From Bradyrhizobium sp. Ai1a-2 (GTDB taxonomy: Bacteria > Pseudomonadota > Alphaproteobacteria > Rhizobiales > Xanthobacteraceae): a DNA stretch of 64,000 bases. Both the position numbers and the translations under genes were made by a program. Below the pieces are notes generated by a model. The model did no database searches. It saw only the letters and a program-made list of their open reading frames with translations, and was not told the origin of the DNA. Location: the NCBI RefSeq assembly GCF_000426245.1, contig NZ_AUEZ01000039.1:19080-83079 (forward strand), given 5' to 3'. How positions within the stretch are numbered: the stretch's first letter is position 1; the number at the start of each line of letters is the position of its first letter. This document shows positions 17,069 to 25,190 of the stretch, one piece after another.

Positions 17069-17210
17069 CTAGAGCATATTCGGTTCTGATTGAATCAGAA
17101 CCGAAGCTCTAGATTCTTGTTTTGACGCGTTTTCTACGCAGATAAGTCTACGCAATCTGCGTAAACTTGATTGCTATGCGAACCGGTGTCCACTTCGCTC
17201 GAAAACGCTC
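17069..17210. repeat. CTAG-bounded repeat, copy A (with insertion)
   Basis: It starts CTAGAGCAT and has the hairpin arms CGGTTCTGAT / ATCAGAACCG around TGA, then CTCTAGATTCTTGTTTTGAC. It ends with GAACCGGTGTCCACTTCGC and TCGAAAACGC. Between the halves is an extra segment of about 40 bases (TACGCAGATAAG..), absent from copy E. It begins right after the ClC stop. Confidence 0.88.
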
Positions 17211-17229
17211 TCGTCCGAACCCCGCCGAC

Positions 17230-17469
17230 CTACTTCGCGAGCAGCTCGGTCAGGTCGGTCGAGCTCGAACAGCGCAGCTCATCGATTTGCCGGGCCAGCA
17301 GCAACGCGCTCGCCCTCAGCGCCTCCAGCTTTGAAGCCTCGGGATGCTGTCTTTCCAGCTCGGTGATTCGCTCATTGAAGCCGGCCAGCTCATGCTGAAG
17401 CCGGTTGATCTCTGCCGTGGCGTCAGTGGACACCACCGGCGCAGATAGTCTGGTCGCCCGCATAACCAT
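17230..17469 (-). CDS. Small coiled-coil hypothetical protein
   Basis: A 79-residue product. The middle (NRLQHELAGFNERITELERQ) has strong heptad character and the rest is helical. It starts at ATG 17469, with GGGGAG directly upstream. A longer frame reading back to 17625 passes through a repeat and is less likely. I recognise no family. It stands alone between two repeat copies. Confidence 0.55.
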   Translation of the reverse strand: MVMRATRLSAPVVSTDATAEINRLQHELAGFNERITELERQHPEASKLEALRASALLLARQIDELRCSSSTDLTELLAK

Positions 17470-17602
17470 CTCCCCAAGTATGGTTGAGGCTTGGTGAACC
17501 GAATTCGTGGCGGCACCGAGAAGCTTTTTGGGCGAGGATGCGACTGCCGCGGGTAATGTTTGCGTTCGCGTGCAACAAAGCCACAGTAGGAACTCGGTCG
17601 GC

Positions 17603-17657
17603 CTAGAGCAAATTCGGTTCTGCACGCGAACCGGTTTCCACTTCGCGCGAAAGCGTC
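17603..17657. repeat. CTAG-bounded repeat, copy B (shortened)
   Basis: CTAGAGCAAATTCGGTTCTG joins directly to CACGCGAACCGGTTTCCAC and TTCGCGCGAAAGCG, so the central hairpin half is deleted compared with copies A and E. Confidence 0.75.
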
Positions 17658-17673
17658 AAGGTCGATCCGCCCG

Positions 17674-19011
17674 CTATTTCGCCGCCGAATGCGTCGCCGG
17701 CGTCACGCGCCAGACCGTGTTGCCGACGTCATCGGCCACCAGCAGCGCGCCGTCCTTGGCGATGCGCACGCCGACGGGACGGCCCTGGGCCTCGCCCTTG
17801 TCGTTGAGGAAGCCGGTCAGGATATCCCTCGGTAGCCCTGCGGGCTTGCCATTCGCGAACGGTACGAAGATCACCTTGTAGCCGGAGCGCGGCTTCCGAT
17901 TCCACGAGCCGTGCTGGCCCATGAAGGCGCCACCCGCCATGTCAGGCGGAAAAAGATTCCCAGTATTGAATGTGAGCCCGAGCGAGGCGGTATGTGCGCC
18001 GAGCGCAAAGTCCGGCACGATCGCCTTCGCGACCAGGTCCGGCCGTTGCGGATCGACGCGGCTGTCGACATGCTGACCGAAATAGCTGTAGGGCCAGCCG
18101 TAGAAGCCGCCATCCTTCACCGAGGTCATGTAGTCGGGCACCAGGTCGTTGCCGATCTCGTCGCGCTCGTTGACGGTGACCCAGAGTTCGCCGGTCTGCG
18201 GATTCCATGATGGCCCGTTGGGGTTGCGCAGGCCGGAGGCGAAGACGCGCCACTCGCCGCTTCCGCGATCGACTTCGAGCACCGCGGCGCGATTGGTTTC
18301 GGCCTCGATGCCGTTCTCGCCGACATTGCTGTTAGAGCCGACGGTCGCATAGAGCTTGCTACCGTCGGGGCTCGCGGTCAGGTCCTTGGTCCAGTGATGA
18401 TTGAGGGTGCCGGCGGGCAGGTCGGCGAGCTTCGCGCCGGGTGCGTCGATCTTGGTGTCTCCCTCGCCATAGGGGAAGCGCATGATCGCGTCGGAGTTGG
18501 CGACGTAGAAGTCATTGCCGACGAGCACCATGCCGAATGGCGAATTCAGGTCCTTCAGGAAAATGCTGCGGGTTTCGGCGACACCGTCGCCATCGGCATC
18601 GCGCAGCAGCCTGATGCGGTTGGCGCTCGGCACGCCGGCGCCGGCCCATTTCTGCGCCTGCCTGTAGATGAAGCCCTTGATGCCCTTGCCGTCGTCCGGC
18701 TTTGGCGGCGCATTGCTCTCGGCCACCAGCACATCGCCATTCGGCAATACATAGACCGTGCGCGGATGATCGAGCCCGTTCGCGAACGCGTTGACGGCCA
18801 TTCCGTTGCCGGCGGTCGGCTTGGTGCCGGCGGGCCACGGATTCGGCGTGGCGATGTCGACGGTCGGGATCAGCGAATGTTCTGGCGGCGGCAGCGCCGG
18901 CGACGCCCCGTAGCTCTGCGCGACGGTCTTGGTGTCCTGCGGATCATTGCAGGCGGAAAGCGACAGCGCCAATGCGCCGATCGACAGTGCCAACAGCAGA
19001 TTTGTGCGCAT
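17674..19011 (-). CDS. Sorbosone dehydrogenase-like lipoprotein (PQQ-type beta propeller)
   Basis: A 445-residue exported protein with a lipobox (LSLSAC at about 15-21), so it is probably anchored to a membrane on the periplasmic side. The body is the six-bladed propeller of soluble glucose/L-sorbosone dehydrogenases, with blades such as GLDHPRTVYVLPNGDVLVAE, SGLRNPNGPSWNPQTGELWV and DYMTSVKDGGFYGWPYSYFG. Relatives oxidise sugars or aldehydes with PQQ. The substrate is unknown, and PQQ dependence is inferred from the fold. It starts at ATG 19011. Confidence 0.87.
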   Translation of the reverse strand: MRTNLLLALSIGALALSLSACNDPQDTKTVAQSYGASPALPPPEHSLIPTVDIATPNPWPAGTKPTAGNGMAVNAFANGLDHPRTVYVLPNGDVLVAESNAPPKPDDGKGIKGFIYRQAQKWAGAGVPSANRIRLLRDADGDGVAETRSIFLKDLNSPFGMVLVGNDFYVANSDAIMRFPYGEGDTKIDAPGAKLADLPAGTLNHHWTKDLTASPDGSKLYATVGSNSNVGENGIEAETNRAAVLEVDRGSGEWRVFASGLRNPNGPSWNPQTGELWVTVNERDEIGNDLVPDYMTSVKDGGFYGWPYSYFGQHVDSRVDPQRPDLVAKAIVPDFALGAHTASLGLTFNTGNLFPPDMAGGAFMGQHGSWNRKPRSGYKVIFVPFANGKPAGLPRDILTGFLNDKGEAQGRPVGVRIAKDGALLVADDVGNTVWRVTPATHSAAK

Positions 19012-19369
19012 GTTGGGTTCCTTGAAATGTGGCGCAGGGACAATGCGGCGCGAGCGCGAATGTTCGTATCGTCAGGCGTGAATTTCGTGTGGCGCAACGC
19101 GGCCAACCTCGCAGCAACCGGAACGGGAGCAAGCATGACCGCAGGCTGGCTCGCGTGAGCATGCTGACCGGCCTGTTCGAGCGGCTGGTGACGGGCCCGC
19201 CGCCAGATTCCGGTGCTTCTGAAGCTTGTTTCCGGCGGCAGGGCGCCATTCGCCAGGCGATCGGCTAATCGCGCAGGGGGCCCCTGCGCCGGGCGCACGT
19301 GGAATTGATCGCGGCCGTGGTAGGGAAGCACCGCGCCGCGGCAACCAGACCGCGTGGCTGGGAGTGGAA
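19012..19369. other. Divergent promoter region, no gene
   Basis: About 358 bases lie between the divergent sorbosone-dehydrogenase-like and MATE genes. No coding frame with a domain, RNA gene or repeat of the known families is visible. It should contain the promoters of both genes. Confidence 0.4.
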
Positions 19370-20815
19370 ATGGCTGATATCGCGGTTGCCGAAATACCTG
19401 TCGACGAGGAAGAGCGCCCGCTGCCGCCGCCGGTGAGGGCGCCGGCGCGCAACCGCCTGCTCGACGGGCCGATCCTGCGCACGCTGTTGTGGCTTGCCTG
19501 GCCCAACGTGATCGCGCTCTCGGCCGGCACCTGCGTGGTGATCGCCGAGACCTCCTATATCGGCCGGCTCGGCGTGGAATCGCTGGCTGCGATGGCGCTG
19601 GTATTTCCCTGCGTGATCCTGACCATGACCATGTCGGGCGGCGCCATGGGCGGCGGCGTGGCGTCGGCGATTGCGCGCGCGCTCGGCGCCGGCGAGACCG
19701 AGCGTGCCTCCACGCTCGCGGCGCATGCGCTTCTGATCGGCATCTCCTTCGGGCTCGTCTTCATGCTGGGCATGCTGATCTTCGGACCGAGTCTGTTGGA
19801 ATTGCTCGGCGGCCGCGGCAACGTGCTGGCGCAGGCGATCGCCTACAGCCAGATCTTCTTCGGCGGCGCCGTGCTGCCGTGGCTGATGAACACCATGGCG
19901 GGCGTTTTGCGCGGCACGGGCAACATGAAATTGCCGTCGACCATGATCCTTTCGTCCGCGATCTGGCAGATCATTCTGGGCGGCACGCTTGGCCTCGGGC
20001 TCGGCCCGATCCCGCAATTCGGCATGCGCGGCGTCGCGGCCGGTTCGCTGATCGCCTATTCGATCAGCATTGCCGTGATGGGCTGGTATCTGTTCTCCGG
20101 TCGCGCCCGCGTCAAGCCGAAGCTCAGGGGATTGCGCGTCCAGTGGGCGATGTTCATCGACATCCTGAGGGTCGGCGCCATTGCCTGCTTCTCGCCGCTG
20201 CAGTCGGTTTTGACCATCAGCATCTTCACCCACATGCTGGCGAATTTCGGCACCGCGATCCTCGCCGGTTACGGCATCGGCGCACGGCTCGAGTTCATGC
20301 TGACGTCGCTCGCGTTCGCGACCGGCATCGCCTCGGTGCCGATGATCGGCATGGCCGTCGGCGCCGACCGCATCGCGCGGGCGCGGCGGATCGCCTGGAT
20401 CGCGGGCACGGTATCGTTCGTCGCGGTCGGCGCGATCGGCACCTTCCTCGCCATCTTCCCCGACCTCTGGGTCAACATCTTCACCGATGATCCCGCCGTG
20501 CGCCTCGCCAGCCGCCAATATTTGTCGACGGCGGCGCCGATGTACGCCTTCATCGGGTTGGCGATGTCGATGTACTTCTCCTCGCAGGGCGCAGCGAAGG
20601 TGCTTGGCCCGGTGCTGGCGCAGACCGCGCGCCTCGCCTTCATCGCAGCCGGCGGCTGGTGGCTGTCGACGCATGAGGCGACCGCGCAGAACTTCTTCAT
20701 GCTCGCAGCCGCCTCGATGGTCGTGCTCGGCGTGCTCTCATGCGTAAGCGTGGTGCTGACACGCTGGGAGCCGAAGCCGGTACCGATGGCGAAGGTGCGG
20801 CCGGCGCTGGGATAG
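19370..20815 (+). CDS. MATE-family efflux transporter
   Basis: A 481-residue inner-membrane protein with about twelve helices in two related halves, as in MATE exporters that use a sodium or proton gradient to expel cationic drugs or metabolites. LAWPNVIALSAGTCVVIAET opens the first half, and RVGAIACFSPLQSVLTIS opens the second. It starts at ATG 19370, with GGAGTGG upstream. A second MATE gene lies at 55725-57053. The two are not close copies by eye. Substrates are unknown. Confidence 0.92.
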   Translation: MADIAVAEIPVDEEERPLPPPVRAPARNRLLDGPILRTLLWLAWPNVIALSAGTCVVIAETSYIGRLGVESLAAMALVFPCVILTMTMSGGAMGGGVASAIARALGAGETERASTLAAHALLIGISFGLVFMLGMLIFGPSLLELLGGRGNVLAQAIAYSQIFFGGAVLPWLMNTMAGVLRGTGNMKLPSTMILSSAIWQIILGGTLGLGLGPIPQFGMRGVAAGSLIAYSISIAVMGWYLFSGRARVKPKLRGLRVQWAMFIDILRVGAIACFSPLQSVLTISIFTHMLANFGTAILAGYGIGARLEFMLTSLAFATGIASVPMIGMAVGADRIARARRIAWIAGTVSFVAVGAIGTFLAIFPDLWVNIFTDDPAVRLASRQYLSTAAPMYAFIGLAMSMYFSSQGAAKVLGPVLAQTARLAFIAAGGWWLSTHEATAQNFFMLAAASMVVLGVLSCVSVVLTRWEPKPVPMAKVRPALG

Positions 20816-20817
20816 CA

Positions 20818-20875
20818 CCGTCATTTCGGGGCGTCCGAAGGACGAACCCGGAATCTCGAGATTCCGGCCCTCTGT
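20818..20875. repeat. Partial palindromic repeat past the MATE gene
   Basis: It contains a perfect 20-base palindrome at 20848-20867 (CCGGAATCT then CGAGATTCCGG). TCATTTCGGGGCGTCC and AAGGACGAAC precede it. This looks like half of a longer symmetrical unit. It lies between the convergent MATE and hypothetical genes. Confidence 0.7.
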
Positions 20876-20883
20876 GAGTGAGA

Positions 20884-21414
20884 TCACGGAGCGGGCACCC
20901 GGCGCGCGGTGAACTCCACGTTGAGACGCCATGTCGCGCCCTGGTCGGCGGAGACTTCGCCGCGCCAGAGAAAGGAATCTGGCGTGATCTGCGAAAAGCC
21001 CCACCGCACCAATCGACCGTCCGGCCGCGTGCCCAGTTGCACGATGTCGGCGCCCTCGGCGCGGCCGATCATCTGCAGGAAGGTGCGCGTGACCGGATCG
21101 CTCCATTGTATCCGCCAGGCGTCGAGCTCGGGATCGTAGACCCTGAGCGTGGTGCCGTAGGAATTGGCGTTGGCGGTGGCGTCGGTCCGGCGCAATTCGC
21201 CGCGCGGCGGCACGATCCAGACATCCTGGATCGCGCGGCCCTCCAGCGCCCATCCGAAATGCCACTCGCCCTTTCGCTCTCGCCTGGTGCCGTCCTCGGC
21301 AATGTGGGTGACATCGAGATCCCAGGAGCCGACGAAGCGCCCGTAGAGATCCATCTTGCCGGCGCGGTCGGCTGCAGCACCGTCCGCGCCGAGCGCGTCG
21401 AGGAACGGGTTCAT
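20884..21414 (-). CDS. Conserved hypothetical beta-barrel-like protein
   Basis: A 176-residue cytoplasmic protein from ATG 21414. Its pattern resembles lipocalin/DUF1579-like barrels: YGRFVGSWDLDVTHI, then GEWHFGWALEGRAIQDVW, IQWSDPVTRTF and FLWRGEVSADQGATWRLN. No catalytic residues are recognised. Its start overlaps the upstream SRPBCC stop by one base (TGATG), so the two are translationally coupled and likely work together. Confidence 0.65.
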   Translation of the reverse strand: MNPFLDALGADGAAADRAGKMDLYGRFVGSWDLDVTHIAEDGTRRERKGEWHFGWALEGRAIQDVWIVPPRGELRRTDATANANSYGTTLRVYDPELDAWRIQWSDPVTRTFLQMIGRAEGADIVQLGTRPDGRLVRWGFSQITPDSFLWRGEVSADQGATWRLNVEFTARRVPAP

Positions 21415-21815
21415 CACGCCGCTTCCCGGCGGAGCTTGTTCTGCATCGCGCTCACGCCAAGATCCATCTGGGAGGAGATGTAGGGCGCGATCTCGTTCGG
21501 CAGCACGTCGGCGATCCACGTCGCGCGGCTGCGGGAGTCGCCGTCGGCAACCACCTGGATGGATGCGCTGTGCTGCTTCAGCCGCTCGCTGACGACGGCA
21601 TAGACCAGCCGCCGCCGCGAATCATCGCAGTCGACCAGCAGTTCACGCACCACCGTGCCATTGGAGAAGGTGACGATGCGGGCATCGCCGTCGAGCTTGG
21701 TGTCGAGCACGAAGCCTGGCACCAGCCGCGTATGCAGCGCGCCGAAATCGCGTAAGGCATCCCAGACCTGGTCGGGATGCGCGTCGATGATGAATTCTTT
21801 GTGGATGGAAGCCAT
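21414..21815 (-). CDS. SRPBCC-family (START-like) protein
   Basis: A 133-residue protein with the Bet v 1/START fold: HKEFIIDAHPDQVWDALRDF at the N-terminus, FSNGTVVRELLVDCDD, and a long C-terminal helix. Such proteins bind hydrophobic ligands or act as small lyases. It starts at ATG 21815, with GGAGGAGTCC reversed nearby giving a weak site. A longer frame upstream reads through a repeat and is not credible. It is coupled to the hypothetical gene downstream. Confidence 0.8.
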   Translation of the reverse strand: MASIHKEFIIDAHPDQVWDALRDFGALHTRLVPGFVLDTKLDGDARIVTFSNGTVVRELLVDCDDSRRRLVYAVVSERLKQHSASIQVVADGDSRSRATWIADVLPNEIAPYISSQMDLGVSAMQNKLRREAA

Positions 21816-21841
21816 GGGAGGAGTCCTTTTGCAGGTGGGAT

Positions 21842-21925
21842 CGTCATTGCGAGGAGCGAAGCGACGAAGCAATCCATGCTTCCACAAGCGGCGAAATGGA
21901 TTGCTTCGCTCCGCTCGCAATGACG
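21842..21925. repeat. CGTCATTGCGAGG palindromic repeat, copy 1
   Basis: The left arm CGTCATTGCGAGGAGCGAAG continues with CGACGAAGCAATCCAT. The right arm ATGGATTGCTTCGCTCCGC ends CTCGCAATGACG. It lies between the VOC and SRPBCC genes. A close copy is at 48822-48905. Confidence 0.88.
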
Positions 21926-21944
21926 GCGGAGATGACGGTGTTGG

Positions 21945-22304
21945 TCACGTACACACCGCCTCGACATTGTTGCCGTCGGGATCGATCAGGAACGCCGCGT
22001 AGTAGGTCGGGCTGTAATCCTTGCGAGAGCCGGCTGCGCCGTTGTCGCGGCCGCCGGCTTTCAATCCTTCGCTGTGGAATGTCTTGATCGCATCGTGGTC
22101 CGGCGCGCGGAATGCGACATGGGCGCTGCCATTGCTCTTGCCCTTGTGCAGATGCAGCCATAGCGCCGGCTCGCCCTTCGGGCCGAAGCCGGCGCCGGCG
22201 GCATCGCGCGAGCACAGGACATAGCCGAGCGGGGCAAGCGCTGCGGTGTAGAAACGCACGCTGGCGTCGAGATCGCCGACGCGCAGTCCGATATGGTCGT
22301 ACAT
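21945..22304 (-). CDS. VOC-family (glyoxalase-like) protein
   Basis: A 119-residue vicinal-oxygen-chelate protein. MYDHIGLRVGDLDASVRFY is the first beta-alpha unit, HVAFRAPDHDAIKTFH the second, and AAFLIDPDGNNVEAVC the final metal-side strand. Members include dioxygenases, glyoxalases and antibiotic-binding proteins. With His4 and Glu115 as the likely metal ligands, a metal site is plausible. It lies downstream of the AraC gene in the same direction. The substrate is unknown. Confidence 0.87.
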   Translation of the reverse strand: MYDHIGLRVGDLDASVRFYTAALAPLGYVLCSRDAAGAGFGPKGEPALWLHLHKGKSNGSAHVAFRAPDHDAIKTFHSEGLKAGGRDNGAAGSRKDYSPTYYAAFLIDPDGNNVEAVCT

Positions 22305-22361
22305 GATGGTTCTCCAGTGCTTTAAGCGCGCCTGACGACGCGCGGGACTGGAGGAGGCTAG

Positions 22362-23201
22362 CTAGTGCAGCGCCAGCCGTTCTTGGAAAATCTTGCGGTC
22401 GCCGCGCGAAGCCTTCCGGAACGCATGCGGCGAGACGCCGGCAGCGCGGTGGAACGTGCGCACGAAATTGGAGAGATCGCCGAAACCGACGTCGTAGGCG
22501 ATCTCGGTGATCGGACTGTCGTCATCGGCCAGCCGCCGCGCCGCGTGGCGCAGCCGCGAGCGCACGAGATATTGATGCGGCGTCACGCCGAGGACTTCCG
22601 AGAACAGCCTGAGGAAGTGGAACGTGCTGATGCCGGCCTGGTCCGCCGCATCGTCCAGGCCGATATCCCGGTGCGCATGCGCGTCGATCCACAGCGCCGC
22701 TTCGACTGCCCGGCGGCGGTCGCGCAGGCCCGCCGTCACCGGCCTCGCCGCGCGGCCCGAGACCACCTCGATGAAGCGGCTGGCCAGGAGATGGCCGGCC
22801 TCGTCGAGGCCGATGTCGCTGTTGCCATCTGCTGCCGTTTGCGCGAGCTCGCCGAGCACCATCAATTCCGGCAGCGGCGGCACTGATCCGATCTGCCAGA
22901 CCGCGCGGCTGTCGCCGATCGCCTGCACCAGTTCCGGATGCAGGAAGAACGACAGGCATTCGTCGCCGCCGACATGGTCGTGGGTGCAGGTATATTCGTC
23001 GCCGGGATGGCCGACCAGGATCGCGCCGGTCACCAGCTCATGGAAACGGCCGCGGCAGCGGCAGCCGAAGCTGCCCTTGCGCACATAGGAAATCGAATGC
23101 GCATCATATTGTTCGGCAAACGGTTTCTCGCCGGGCACCGCGGTGCAGCGGAACTCGTTCACGGCAATGCGCTCACGCTGCAACAGCGGCCTTCGGATCA
23201 T
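22362..23201 (-). CDS. AraC-family transcriptional regulator
   Basis: A 279-residue regulator from ATG 23201 (an upstream TTG gives a longer frame). The N-terminal half is a cupin-like sensing domain (DAHSISYVRKGSFGCRCRGR). The C-terminal 100 residues hold two helix-turn-helix units: DDAADQAGISTFHFLRLFSE and PITEIAYDVGFGDLSNFVRT, then FHRAAGVSPHAFR. It precedes VOC, SRPBCC and hypothetical genes in the same orientation and may regulate them. The inducer is unknown. Confidence 0.92.
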   Translation of the reverse strand: MIRRPLLQRERIAVNEFRCTAVPGEKPFAEQYDAHSISYVRKGSFGCRCRGRFHELVTGAILVGHPGDEYTCTHDHVGGDECLSFFLHPELVQAIGDSRAVWQIGSVPPLPELMVLGELAQTAADGNSDIGLDEAGHLLASRFIEVVSGRAARPVTAGLRDRRRAVEAALWIDAHAHRDIGLDDAADQAGISTFHFLRLFSEVLGVTPHQYLVRSRLRHAARRLADDDSPITEIAYDVGFGDLSNFVRTFHRAAGVSPHAFRKASRGDRKIFQERLALH

Positions 23202-23375
23202 GCCGTAAGACTTAGCGATGCGCCCGCGACGGCGCAACGGGGCCGCAGCACGTCGAATTAGGTCAGGCGATTGCGGCGTCGAAACTGGAATCTTGACGTT
23301 TTCCGTTAAGGAGAACGCGAGAGGCGACTTGGCGAAAGCCCCGGTCTCGGCTAATCAGGAGGGGCAGCGCGATCC

Positions 23376-23449
23376 GCGGGCGTAGTTCAATGGTAGAACG
23401 GCAGCTTCCCAAGCTGCATACGAGGGTTCGATTCCCTTCGCCCGCTCCA
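23376..23449 (+). tRNA. tRNA-Gly (anticodon CCC)
   Basis: The acceptor strands GCGGGCG and CGCCCGC pair fully. The D arm carries GTTCAATGGTAGAAC, the anticodon arm is GCAGC-TTCCCAA-GCTGC with anticodon CCC, and the T arm is AGGG-TTCGATT-CCCT. The discriminator is T and CCA is encoded. It reads GGG codons. No integrase or attachment duplication is seen beside it. Confidence 0.97.
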
Positions 23450-23646
23450 GCTTTACCGCCCGCTCTCATCGCCGGCGCTTCGAAGCTTGGCTTGTATCCA
23501 CATCGCAACCACAGGCAGAGATTCGGCCTGGCGTCCAACTGTTGGTGTTACCGCAGTAACTCTGTTCTGGCTTTCAGCAACACGATTGTAGCTCGACCCC
23601 GTCACTAAGCGTGACGATCAAAAGGGTATCGGAGCGACTGTTGCTC

Positions 23647-25173
23647 ATGACCACCATCTGGAGCCGCAAATCGGCGGCGGACCTCGCCGCTGAAGATGAC
23701 ACCAAGGTGGGTTCGATGAGGCGCACGCTGTCGGCAGCCGATCTGACCGCGTTGGGGGTCGGCGTCGTCATCGGCGCGGGAATTTTCGTGGTAACCGGGC
23801 ATGCGGCGGCAGAGAACGCTGGGCCGGCGGTGGTGCTCTCGTTTCTGTTCGGCGGCATCGCCTGTGCGTTCACCGCGCTGTGTTACGCCGAAATGGCCGC
23901 GATCGTTCCGGTCAGCGGCGGTGCTTACACCTACGCCTATGCGACGCTGGGCGAGCTGGTGGCCTGGATCATCGGCTGGGACTTGATCCTCGAATACCTG
24001 ATGGGCGGCGCTACGATCGCGATCGGCTGGTCCGGCTATGTTGTCAGCTTTGCCCGGGATTTCGGCCTCGACCTTCCGGCACGCTTCGCCACCGCACCGC
24101 TTGCCTACGACGCGGTATCGCACACATGGGCGTTGACCGGTGCCATTGTGAACGTGCCGGCGATGGTCGTGGTTATCCTCGTCGGCTCGCTGCTGGTGAC
24201 AGGCATCCGGGAAACGTGCCGCTTCAACAACGTCATCGTCGCGGTCAAGCTGATCGTCATAGGGCTGTTCATCGTCTGCGCCGCACCCGCGATCAACACG
24301 GCGCATTGGGTGACGCCGGTCAATCCCTCGGGCGCTTTCATCCCGCCCAATGCCGGCACGGGCATTTTCGGTTGGTCGGGAGTGGCGCGCGGCGCGGCCC
24401 TGATATTCTTCGCCTACATCGGATTCGATGCCGTCTCCACGGCGGCGCAGGAAACCAGGAATCCAAGGCGCGACATCCCGATCGGCATTTTGGGTTCTCT
24501 TGCGATCTGTACGGCGATCTACGTGGCCGTTGGCTTCGTGCTGACGGGCATCGTGCCGTTCGATAGATTGAACGTGCCCGATCCGATCGCGGTCGGCATC
24601 GACGCCGCCGGGATAGGCTGGCTCGGGCCCTTGATCAAGCTCGGGATCATCTTCGGTCTCACCTCTGGTATTCTCGCGGTTCTGTTGGCGCAGCCGCGGG
24701 TCTTCCGCGCCATGGCCCATGATGGTCTGCTGCCACCGGGAGCGGCAAAGATCCATCCGAAGCTTGGCACACCCTACGTCGCGACAATCTCGACCGGTCT
24801 CGTCGTGGCGGTCCTTGCGGCGCTGTTGCCGATCGGCTTTGTTGCCGAACTCGTCAGCATCGGAACGTTGTTTGCGTTCGCTGTCGTCTGTCTCGGCGTT
24901 CTGGTGCTGCGCATCACCGAGCCAAACCTGCACCGTCCCTTTCGCGCGCCGGCGATCTGGCTCGTTGCACCGGCGGGAGTCGGGACCTCGCTTCTCCTGA
25001 TGCTGGGGCTGCCGCTCGACACCTGGATCAGGCTCGCCGTGTGGTTGGTCATCGGCCTGCTGATCTACTTCGCCTACGGCGCAAGGCGCAGTCGGCTCGT
25101 CATGCGGTCACCGGTGGAACGGCTCCAAAGCCAGTGGCGGAAGGACGATCGAGCGTCTTCGCGGCTACGATAG
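23647..25173 (+). CDS. APC-family amino acid permease
   Basis: A 508-residue inner-membrane transporter with about twelve helices. The first helix carries the substrate-binding loop GVVIGAGIFVVTG, typical of the cationic/neutral amino acid transporter branch of the APC family. VSGGAYTYAYATLGE, the helix-3 signature, follows. It starts at ATG 23647; a GTG at 23611 would add 12 residues and cannot be excluded. It converges on the aldehyde dehydrogenase gene with 17 bases between stops. The substrate is probably an amino acid or amine but is not identified. Confidence 0.9.
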   Translation: MTTIWSRKSAADLAAEDDTKVGSMRRTLSAADLTALGVGVVIGAGIFVVTGHAAAENAGPAVVLSFLFGGIACAFTALCYAEMAAIVPVSGGAYTYAYATLGELVAWIIGWDLILEYLMGGATIAIGWSGYVVSFARDFGLDLPARFATAPLAYDAVSHTWALTGAIVNVPAMVVVILVGSLLVTGIRETCRFNNVIVAVKLIVIGLFIVCAAPAINTAHWVTPVNPSGAFIPPNAGTGIFGWSGVARGAALIFFAYIGFDAVSTAAQETRNPRRDIPIGILGSLAICTAIYVAVGFVLTGIVPFDRLNVPDPIAVGIDAAGIGWLGPLIKLGIIFGLTSGILAVLLAQPRVFRAMAHDGLLPPGAAKIHPKLGTPYVATISTGLVVAVLAALLPIGFVAELVSIGTLFAFAVVCLGVLVLRITEPNLHRPFRAPAIWLVAPAGVGTSLLLMLGLPLDTWIRLAVWLVIGLLIYFAYGARRSRLVMRSPVERLQSQWRKDDRASSRLR

Positions 25174-25190
25174 GCGCCGTCAGCTGAGCC

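Noticed and set aside
17470..17625. N-terminal extension of the small coiled-coil protein
   Set aside because: It would start in repeat copy B and has no coiled-coil or other pattern. The ATG at 17469 has GGGGAG next to it.
19265..20674. A 469-residue minus-strand open frame opposite the MATE gene
   Set aside because: The composition (Arg, His, Gln, Asp rich, no hydrophobic core) is the usual antisense shadow of a membrane protein in high-GC DNA.
23376..23449. tRNA-Gly as an integration site for a genomic island
   Set aside because: There is no integrase nearby, and no repeated 3' end of the tRNA was noticed within the window.
23605..24933. A 442-residue minus-strand frame opposite the amino acid permease
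   Set aside because: It is the antisense reading of a clear APC transporter and has no domain-like pattern.
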